Positions 1 to 5,004 of a DNA stretch of 5,666 bases are shown here, in pieces (position 1 is the stretch's first letter; each line of letters opens with the position of its first letter). The position numbers were made by a program, and so were the translations under genes. The notes below the pieces were generated by a model. It was given only the letters and a program-made list of their open reading frames with translations, searched no databases and was not told the origin of the DNA. Origin of the DNA: Vitreoscilla sp. (GTDB lineage: Bacteria > Pseudomonadota > Gammaproteobacteria > Burkholderiales > Burkholderiaceae); NCBI GenBank assembly GCA_014378125.1, contig JACMOG010000883.1, positions 1-5,666 of the forward strand, read 5' to 3'.

Positions 1-113
1 CGGAGAGCAGGCTGCAAGTCCTGAGGGCCTGCTCGCGACGTCTGGAATGTTGGTGGGCAGTGGGCCCGCCCGCCCGAAGTCGATAGCGGGCGCATGTTCC
101 AGTCCGGTGGGTG
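1..113 (+). other. Non-coding left edge with nested stem-loops, possible 3' part of a structured RNA or 3' UTR
   Basis: I see no recognisable protein here. On the + strand one frame stops at 22-24 (TGA), another at 84-86 (TAG), and the third runs straight through the terminator at 114-149, so it is unlikely to be a gene. The stretch can fold on the + strand: an 8-bp perfect stem pairs 5-12 with 27-34. A 9-bp stem with two G-U wobbles pairs 42-50 with 94-102, and it encloses a perfect 7-bp stem pairing 67-73 with 86-92. Together with the terminator that follows, this could be the 3' part of a small RNA or the 3' UTR of a gene to the left of the window. It matches no RNA family I recognise (not tRNA, tmRNA, SRP RNA or 6S RNA by their conserved motifs). 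GC-rich DNA forms stems by chance, so confidence is low. Confidence 0.25.
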
Positions 114-149
114 GAGGTGGGCCGCGTCTCTCGGCTCACCTCTTTTTTT
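114..149 (+). terminator. Rho-independent terminator, + strand
   Basis: An 11-bp GC-rich stem pairs 114-124 with 132-142, including one G-U pair at 120/136, around a 7-nt loop (125-131). Seven T residues (143-149) follow directly. This is the classic intrinsic terminator form for + strand transcription. It would end whatever transcript enters from the left edge and protect the convergent regulator gene from read-through. Confidence 0.75.
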
Positions 150-153
150 GCCC

Positions 154-189
154 AAAAAAATCCGGCCAGCACCCCGAAGCGCTGGCCGG
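154..189 (-). terminator. Rho-independent terminator of the ROK regulator gene
   Basis: A perfect 9-bp stem pairs CCGGCCAGC (162-170) with GCTGGCCGG (181-189) around a 10-nt loop. Read on the - strand, it is followed by one A and then seven T (the A run at 154-160). It lies about 50 bp past the regulator stop codon at 241-243, as expected for that gene's transcript end. The T7 of the + strand terminator and the A7 of this one are only four bases apart (GCCC at 150-153), giving a tail-to-tail terminator pair. Confidence 0.8.
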
Positions 190-240
190 CTCGCAATGCC
201 CAATCAAAAATTGGACTAGCCCGCAACTAGTGACGTGGTG

Positions 241-1464
241 TCATTGGTTGTCTGCCTTCAACAGCACGCCGAGGTTGGGATTGAGCTCGTCGAAGATCGG
301 CAGCGCCGCGGCGCCCAGGGCCGCCGTGTCATGACCGGCCAGGCCGGCAATGACGCGCGGCGTCTGGCGGTTGCGGCGCGCGGCCACCGAGGTGTGCAGC
401 GGCTCGAGCCGTTCGATCAGCAAGGCCAGCACGGACGACGGCAGGAAGCCGCCGATGACCACGGCCTCGGCGTCGAGCATCGACTCGAGGATGTTGACGG
501 CCTGGCGAAGGCGTTGCGCGGCCTCGTCCAGCCAGGCGTCCAGGCGCGCTCGTGCCGCGGGGCTGGGGTCGAGCAGCATCTGCGGCGTGGCGTGGGCCAG
601 GTCGCTGATCTCCAGCGCCTCGTAGGCGGCCTGAAGCGACACGTAGCGCTCCAGGCAGCCGCGGTTGCCGCACGGGCAGGCGCGGCCGTCGGGCACCACG
701 ATCATGTGGCCGATCTCGCCGGCGTTGTGGCCCGAGCCCTTGTACAGGTGGCCGTCGTGGAACATGCCGGCGCCCAGGCCGGTGCCGATGAACAGGTAGG
801 TGAAGCTGCGGAACGTGCGCGCCACGCCGTGCAGGCGTTCGCCGATGGCGGCGGCGGTGGCGTCGTTCTCCATGATCACGGGCATGCCGATGGCGGTGCC
901 GATCTGCTGCGCGATCGACAGGTCCTGCCAGCCGGGCAACGCCGTGGGGCCGACCGCGCTGAGGCCTTCGACGTCGAACGGCCCAGGCACCGCCAGGCCC
1001 AGGCCCAGCACGCGGCTCCAGTCGACGTCGGACGACTTGCGCAGCGTCTCCACCACGTCGCGCACCAGCGGCAACGCCTGCTCGGGCGTGGGGTGGTCGA
1101 CGGCCAGCGTGCAGCGGCCGCGGACGCGGCCGGACAGGTCCACCACCACCGCCACCATCATGCTCTGGTCGATCTGCAGGCCGATGGAGTACGCGCCGTC
1201 GGGATTGATCACGAACGGCGTGGCCGGCTGCCCCCGCGTGCCGCGCTCGGGCGCCAGTGCGTTCAGGAAGCCCAGCTTCTGCAACTCGCTGGCGATGTTG
1301 GAGATGGTCTGCGGCGTGAGCGCCGTCAGTCGCGCGATGTCGGCACGGGTGAGCCGGCCGTGCAGGCGGATGGCCTCCATCACCACGCGCCGATTGTGCG
1401 AGCGGGCGAATTCGAGGTTGGTGCCGGACAGGCTGGCGACGGGGGGCTTGTTCACCGGGGACAT
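241..1464 (-). CDS. ROK-family transcriptional regulator (sugar-responsive repressor type)
   Basis: This 407-residue protein has the usual NagC/Mlc/XylR-type build and length. An N-terminal winged helix-turn-helix lies at about residues 36-68 (TRADIARLTALTPQTISNI), followed by a ROK sugar-kinase-like domain. Within that domain are ENDA (199-202), GTGLGAG (227-233), GEIGH (249-253) and the ROK zinc signature CPCGNRGCLE (263-272), so the zinc ligands H253, C263, C265 and C270 are all present. The N-terminal kinase phosphate loop, normally DxGGT, reads DQSMM at 99-103. This suggests it binds a sugar but does not phosphorylate it. The ATG at 1464 is chosen because an in-frame TGA lies four codons upstream and the N-terminus (SGTNLEFARSHNRR) is typical of the family; no clear Shine-Dalgarno is visible. 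It is divergent from the transporter operon, which it probably represses, along with itself. The exact ligand cannot be read from the sequence. Confidence 0.93.
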   Translation of the reverse strand: MSPVNKPPVASLSGTNLEFARSHNRRVVMEAIRLHGRLTRADIARLTALTPQTISNIASELQKLGFLNALAPERGTRGQPATPFVINPDGAYSIGLQIDQSMMVAVVVDLSGRVRGRCTLAVDHPTPEQALPLVRDVVETLRKSSDVDWSRVLGLGLAVPGPFDVEGLSAVGPTALPGWQDLSIAQQIGTAIGMPVIMENDATAAAIGERLHGVARTFRSFTYLFIGTGLGAGMFHDGHLYKGSGHNAGEIGHMIVVPDGRACPCGNRGCLERYVSLQAAYEALEISDLAHATPQMLLDPSPAARARLDAWLDEAAQRLRQAVNILESMLDAEAVVIGGFLPSSVLALLIERLEPLHTSVAARRNRQTPRVIAGLAGHDTAALGAAALPIFDELNPNLGVLLKADNQ

Positions 1465-1498
1465 GATGGCAGATCAGACGGCAAGTTTATTAACATAA

Positions 1499-1507
1499 TC
1501 AAATTGA
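1499..1507. promoter_or_regulatory. Candidate ROK operator, regulator-proximal copy
   Basis: The dyad TCAA-A-TTGA is perfect over 9 bp. Its CAAATTGA part (1500-1507) recurs exactly at 1763-1770 in front of the transporter operon. It sits about 35 bp upstream of the regulator ATG, in AT-rich DNA next to the best -10-like string for that gene, so binding here could give autoregulation. ROK repressors are known to bind AT-rich dyads; the assignment here is inference. Confidence 0.35.
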
Positions 1508-1728
1508 AGTAATGCTCGAGAACCCTCATCGAGCTATTGGCCGCTGAATTCTCCGAAACGCCCGCGGCTCGAGCGCCGACCCGCATGAATCGCCGGCGGA
1601 CGCGTGCCCAGCCAAGACATTCGACCATGCCCTGCCACGTATTCTCGCGTGTCGTGAACGGACGCGGCGGGTGAGCATTCCCCGTCACGCGGCGGTCTGG
1701 CCGCGCGTAAACCCCTGGCTAACCGCAC

Positions 1729-1757
1729 TTGACCCATCCCGGCCCCATCTAGATAAT
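1729..1757 (+). promoter_or_regulatory. Sigma70-type promoter of the transporter operon
   Basis: A TTGACC -35 box (1729-1734; 5 of 6 to consensus) and a GATAAT -10 box (1752-1757; 5 of 6) are separated by exactly 17 bp. Transcription would start near 1763-1766, giving a leader of about 48 nt before the ATG at 1812. It is the best housekeeping-type promoter I found in the window. It faces the sugar-binding protein gene and is directly abutted by the candidate operator. Confidence 0.6.
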
Positions 1758-1759
1758 GC

Positions 1760-1772
1760 AAACAAATTGATT
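1760..1772. promoter_or_regulatory. Candidate ROK operator over the transporter start site
   Basis: The imperfect dyad AA-n-CAA-A-TTG-n-TT is centred on 1766 and shares CAAATTGA with the site at 1500-1507, in the same orientation. It begins three bases after the -10 box and covers the predicted transcription start, a position where a bound repressor would block initiation. The likely binder is the divergent ROK regulator. This rests on two copies only. Confidence 0.4.
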
Positions 1773-1811
1773 TAACAGCCCCACGACATCTTGTCTTTTT
1801 CATTCAGCGCC

Positions 1812-3185
1812 ATGCCACCCGGGTCCGAGAGGTCTGGCCCCGTTCGAGGCCAGACCCCGGGTCGTCTCTCGCGCTTCCGCGCAGTGGCCGCCGGGTGTCT
1901 GGCGGGCGTGGCCTTGAGCTTGCTGGCCGCCCAAAGCGCCTGCGCCGTGGAACTGACGATGTGGGTGATGCCCGTCACCACCAACGCGCAGCACGACATT
2001 CCCGACCTGCTGGCGCCCTGGCTCGCGCGCCACCCGGACGTGCACGTGCGCGTGACCGTGCTGGACTGGGAGTCGGGCTGGAACAAGATCACCGCCGCGG
2101 CCGCCTCGCGCCGCGGTCCCGACCTGCTGGAGCTGGGCAGCACCTGGATGCCCGCCATCGCGGCCATGGGCGGCCTGGAACCGCTCACGTCGGCGCAACT
2201 GGCCGAGGTCGGTAACGGCGCGCCCTATTACCCCGAGCTGTGGAAGACCACGCAGGTGTTCGGCCAGAAGGGCGTCTACGGCCTGCCCTGGTACGCCGAC
2301 GTGCGCGCCGCGTTCTACCGCACCGACGTCTTCCGCCAGGCCGGCGTCGATCCCGTGCAGGCCTTCTCCAGCTGGGACGCGTTCCACGCCGCGCTGAAGA
2401 AGATCAACGGCCAGGTGGTGGGCGGCAAGCGCGTGTCGGCGCTCGCGTATGCGGGCAAGAACGACTGGAACGTGGTGCACAACCTGGCGCCCTGGATCTG
2501 GAACGCCGGCGGCGACATGCTGAGCGCCGACGCCCGCCACTCCGCGCTGTCCACGCCGCAGGCGCTGCGCGCGATCGACTTCTACTCGTCGCTGGCCGTC
2601 GAGGGCCTGGTGCCGTCCAACGCGCTCGAGAAGGATTCGGACATCCTCGAGGGCGCCTGGGTGGGCGGCGACTACGGCGTCATCTTCTCGGGGCCTTGGC
2701 TGATGCGCCGCATCTTCGAGTCGCCCGCCGGGTCGGTGGTGCGCGGCAACTTCGACGTGGCGCCCTACCCCGCGGGGCCGAGCGGCCATGCCACGTTCTT
2801 CGGCGGCTCCAACCTGGCCATCTTCAAGGGCTCGCGCCACAAGGCCGAGGCCTGGGACCTGGTGAAGTACCTCGGCGGCAAGGCGCCGCAGGTGCAGTTG
2901 GCGTTGGTGTCGTCGATGATGCCCGCGCGCATCGACGCGGCCAACGACCCGGCGTGGACCACGCGCCATCCGGTCTACGCCAAGCTCACCGCCATCGCCG
3001 CCGACGGCCGCGCCTACCCGCCGATCCCGGCCTGGGGTCCGCTGGAGACGGTCTACACGAAGCACCTGGGCCAGCTCGCCGAGCTCACCGCGGGCATCGG
3101 CGACAAGTACAGCGTGCCCGCGATGAAGGCGTTGATTGCCGACACGGTGGTCGAGGCCGACAAGGTGCTGGAGGAGGCCAATTGA
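1812..3185 (+). CDS. Family-1 extracellular sugar-binding protein of a CUT1-type ABC importer
   Basis: The product is 457 residues, normal for the SBP_bac_1 (maltose-binding-like) family. The N-terminus is a Sec signal: a long Arg-containing n-region (residues 1-23), a hydrophobic core (about 24-40) and a likely cleavage after the A-C-A at 43-45, leaving VELTMWV as the mature start. It has no good lipobox. Family-like stretches include GPDLLELGSTWMPAIAAMGG (102-121), YGLPWYADVRAAFYRTDVF (156-174), FSGPWL (292-297) and GGSNLAIFKGSRHKAEAWDL (331-350). Many Trp and Tyr residues (W112, W160, W227, W230, W283, W296) suit sugar stacking. ATG 1812 is preferred over an in-frame TTG at 1791 and a GTG at 1884, since the GTG would remove the Arg-rich n-region. 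No clear Shine-Dalgarno precedes it, and a strong hairpin with flanking repeats (1818-1863) lies within the first codons. The sugar bound is not predictable here. Confidence 0.92.
   Translation: MPPGSERSGPVRGQTPGRLSRFRAVAAGCLAGVALSLLAAQSACAVELTMWVMPVTTNAQHDIPDLLAPWLARHPDVHVRVTVLDWESGWNKITAAAASRRGPDLLELGSTWMPAIAAMGGLEPLTSAQLAEVGNGAPYYPELWKTTQVFGQKGVYGLPWYADVRAAFYRTDVFRQAGVDPVQAFSSWDAFHAALKKINGQVVGGKRVSALAYAGKNDWNVVHNLAPWIWNAGGDMLSADARHSALSTPQALRAIDFYSSLAVEGLVPSNALEKDSDILEGAWVGGDYGVIFSGPWLMRRIFESPAGSVVRGNFDVAPYPAGPSGHATFFGGSNLAIFKGSRHKAEAWDLVKYLGGKAPQVQLALVSSMMPARIDAANDPAWTTRHPVYAKLTAIAADGRAYPPIPAWGPLETVYTKHLGQLAELTAGIGDKYSVPAMKALIADTVVEADKVLEEAN
1818..1863. repeat. Perfect 9-bp inverted repeat flanked by 8-bp direct repeats
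   Basis: GGTCTGGCC (1831-1839) and GGCCAGACC (1848-1856) form a perfect stem around an 8-nt loop. The 8-mer CCCGGGTC lies on both sides, at 1818-1825 and 1856-1863. The whole falls within codons 3-18 of the binding-protein gene, before the hydrophobic part of the signal peptide. The layout resembles a small palindromic insertion with a target duplication, or an mRNA hairpin that affects translation. Against a simple recent insertion, the repeat unit is 38 bp, not a multiple of three, so its removal does not leave the present ATG in frame. Confidence 0.6.
3170..3184 (+). promoter_or_regulatory. Strong Shine-Dalgarno with TTG start, overlapping the upstream stop
   Basis: GGAGGAGG at 3170-3177 lies 4-5 nt before the TTG at 3182, and the TTG shares bases with the binding-protein stop codon (TTGA, 3182-3185). 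The next possible in-frame start, GTG at 3203, has no such site. This decides the start of the first permease and points to translational coupling. Confidence 0.65.
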
Positions 3186-4153
3186 ACGACCTGGGCCTCA
3201 CCGTGAGCACCGCCGCCAGCGAGCGCCCGAAGCGCCGCCGCAAGGTGGACGTGTTCCCATACCTGCTGCTGGCGCCGGCCGCGTCGATGATGGTGATCGT
3301 CAACCTGGTGCCCATCGTGCAGGGCTTTCGGATGTCGCTGCTCAAGCTCAACCAGTACACGCTGAGCCAGTTCATGGACGCGCCCTTCATCGGGCTGCGC
3401 AACTACCGCGGCGTGCTGTTCGATCCCACCAACCCGGTGCACTCGGGCATGCTGGGCGCGCTGCGCAACACGGCGCTGTACTCGCTGCTGGTCACCGTGT
3501 GCTCGGTGGCCATCGGCATGGGCGTGGCGCTGCTGCTCAATCGCGACTTTCCCGGCAAGGCGCTGGCGCGCACGCTCTTGATGCTGCCGTGGGTGGTGCC
3601 CACCTACGTGGTCGGCACGCTTTGGGGCTTCATGTGGCAGCGCGACGAGGGCATCATCAACCACGTGCTGGTGGACGTGCTGCACCTGATGGACCACAAG
3701 CCGTTCTGGCTGATCGGCAGCAACACCTTCTTCGCCATCGTCATCCCCACCGTGTGGCGCGCGTGGCCGGTGCTGATGCTGATCTTCCTGGCCGCGCTGC
3801 AGGCGGTGCCCGAGGAGCTGTACGAGGCCGCGCGCCTGGACGGCGCCAACGCCTGGCAGCGCTTCCGCAACATCACGGTGCCTTCGCTGATGCCGGTGAT
3901 CGTGATCCAGGTGATGTTCCAGATCATCGACAACATCTACTCGTACAACATCGTGGCGATGATGTTCGGCAAGGGCGCGGGCTATCCCGGCGAGTGGGGC
4001 GACCTGCTGATGCCGCTGCTCACGCGCCAGAGCTTCTCGTACTGGCGCTTCGGCGAGGGCGCGGCGGTGTCGTTCGTGATGATGGCCGTGATGCTGGTGT
4101 TCGTGGCCGTGTGGATGCGCACGTTTCGCAGGAGCATGACCAGTGAAGCGTAG
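3182..4153 (+). CDS. ABC sugar transporter permease, MalF/UgpA type
   Basis: This 323-residue inner-membrane protein has six likely membrane helices, at about residues 26-48, 98-119, 131-151, 182-206, 238-261 and 293-312. The cytoplasmic EAA loop that docks the ATPase reads EELYEAARLDGANAW (211-225) and ends in the ITVP at 231-234, with the key G221 kept. A basic N-terminus (KRRRK, 17-21) precedes the first helix. It pairs with the MalG-type permease just downstream to form the channel. TTG at 3182 is chosen because it carries the strong ribosome binding site in the tail of the binding-protein gene and overlaps that gene's stop by 4 nt. Upstream of 3182 the same frame stays open through the binding-protein gene, but that is only a shadow of it. 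The gene is complete, with its stop at 4151-4153 inside the next gene. Confidence 0.92.
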   Translation: MNDLGLTVSTAASERPKRRRKVDVFPYLLLAPAASMMVIVNLVPIVQGFRMSLLKLNQYTLSQFMDAPFIGLRNYRGVLFDPTNPVHSGMLGALRNTALYSLLVTVCSVAIGMGVALLLNRDFPGKALARTLLMLPWVVPTYVVGTLWGFMWQRDEGIINHVLVDVLHLMDHKPFWLIGSNTFFAIVIPTVWRAWPVLMLIFLAALQAVPEELYEAARLDGANAWQRFRNITVPSLMPVIVIQVMFQIIDNIYSYNIVAMMFGKGAGYPGEWGDLLMPLLTRQSFSYWRFGEGAAVSFVMMAVMLVFVAVWMRTFRRSMTSEA

Positions 4154-4985
4154 GACGTCGCAACGCCTGCTGAACCTGCTCGTGTGGGCGATCGTGGCCG
4201 TCACGCTGTCGCCCGTGGCGTTCATGGTGTACGCGTCGCTGTCCGACTACAACGACGTCGTCACCGGCCACCTGCTCGACGCCGGCTTCACGCCGCACTG
4301 GTCGAACTACCGCGAGATGTGGGTCAACGTCGACTTCCTCTCGTTTCTTCGCAACAGCCTGATCATCTGCGGTACCACGACGTTGCTGTCGACGTTGCTC
4401 GCGAGCCTGGCGGCCTATTCGCTCGCGCGGTTCAGGTTCCGCGGCAACCACCCGTTCAGCGTGGCGGTGAGCACCACGCAGGTGATCCCCGGCATGCTGT
4501 TCTTCCTGCCGCTGTACATGCTCTACATCCAGCTCGACGACGCCGGGCTGCCGATGATGAACACCTTCCACGGGATGATCTTCCTGTACACGGCCATGTT
4601 CACGCCGGCCAGCATCTGGATCATGCGCGGCTTCTTCGTGTCGATCCCGCGCGAGCTGGAGGAGGCGGCCATCATCGATGGCTGCTCGCGCCTGGGCGCG
4701 TTCGTGCGCATCGTGCTGCCCATCAGCGCGCCGGGCCTCATCGCCACGGCGTCGTTCGTGTTCCTGCTCGCCTGGGACGAGGTGTTCTTCGCCTGGGTGC
4801 TCACCTCGTCGCCCGACGTGCAGACCGTGCCCGTGGGCCTGCGCCTGTACATGGGCCAGCACGCCACGCGCTACGACCTGATGATGGCCGCCGCCGTCGT
4901 CAGCGTGGTGCCGGTGCTGCTCACCTTCTTCGCGTCGCAACGCTGGTTCATCAAGGGCCTGGCCGCTGGCGCGGTCAAGGGCTGA
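4143..4985 (+). CDS. ABC sugar transporter permease, MalG/UgpE type
   Basis: This 280-residue inner-membrane protein is close to the family's normal length. Six likely helices lie at about residues 9-32, 71-95, 106-130, 143-163, 196-219 and 245-264. The EAA loop reads RELEEAAIIDGCSRLGAF (170-187) followed by VRIVLP (188-193), with G180 kept. The C-terminus, FIKGLAAGAVKG, is the typical MalG-family ending and marks the protein as complete. The GTG at 4143 has an AGGAG 8 nt upstream (4130-4134) and overlaps the previous gene by 11 nt, which suggests coupled translation and a fixed ratio of the two permeases. With its partner it forms the translocation pore of the importer. The nucleotide-binding subunit it needs is not in the window. 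Confidence 0.93.
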   Translation: MKRRTSQRLLNLLVWAIVAVTLSPVAFMVYASLSDYNDVVTGHLLDAGFTPHWSNYREMWVNVDFLSFLRNSLIICGTTTLLSTLLASLAAYSLARFRFRGNHPFSVAVSTTQVIPGMLFFLPLYMLYIQLDDAGLPMMNTFHGMIFLYTAMFTPASIWIMRGFFVSIPRELEEAAIIDGCSRLGAFVRIVLPISAPGLIATASFVFLLAWDEVFFAWVLTSSPDVQTVPVGLRLYMGQHATRYDLMMAAAVVSVVPVLLTFFASQRWFIKGLAAGAVKG

Positions 4986-5004
4986 CTTCTCCGATCCCAC
5001 GACA

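Larger units (their letters stand above)
1465..1811. promoter_or_regulatory. Divergent intergenic control region
   Basis: This 347-bp gap separates the regulator from the binding-protein gene. Its two ends are AT-rich (about 1481-1513 and 1747-1776) and contrast with a GC-rich middle (about 1551-1710) in which I see no gene. The right end has a good + strand promoter and a candidate operator; the left end has a matching candidate operator. A perfect 6-bp dyad, GCTCGA (1514-1519) with TCGAGC (1529-1534), lies beside the left site. The regulator's own promoter is not clear: the best -10-like string on the - strand is TATGTT (complement of 1492-1497), without a convincing -35. Short open frames on the - strand across the middle show no family-like sequence. 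Confidence 0.7.

Noticed and set aside
200..231. Two short inverted repeats (CCAAT/ATTGG at 200-214 and ACTAG/CTAGT at 215-231) after the regulator stop
   Set aside because: The stems are only 5 bp and the sequence lies in the trailer before a strong terminator; no function is supported.
47..334. Small + strand open frame at the left edge
   Set aside because: It runs through both terminators into the antisense of the regulator and has no family-like sequence.
235..1512. Long + strand open frame opposite the ROK regulator
   Set aside because: It is low-complexity in Arg, Ala, His, Gln and Val, typical of the antisense of GC-rich coding DNA, and has no domain; the - strand holds clear ROK motifs.
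1452..1688. Small - strand open frames in the divergent region (also 1534-1803)
   Set aside because: They overlap the promoter, the candidate operators or the regulator start, lack ribosome binding sites and have no recognisable sequence.
1785..1800. Terminator-like GACA-tct-TGTC followed by T5
   Set aside because: The stem is only 4 bp, too weak for a terminator or attenuator.
1884..1946. Lipoprotein signal (AAGC or QSAC) in the binding protein
   Set aside because: The position -3 residue is not the usual Leu-type residue at either cysteine, while a Sec cleavage after the A-C-A is a better fit.
1800..3065. Long - strand open frame opposite the sugar-binding protein
   Set aside because: Its Arg/His/Gly-rich composition and lack of motifs mark it as a shadow; the + strand has the signal peptide and family-1 binding-protein sequence.
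2240..3181. Extension of the MalF-type permease upstream to an ATG at 2240
   Set aside because: The extra 314 residues are a frame-shifted shadow of the binding protein; the permease begins at TTG 3182 with a strong ribosome binding site.
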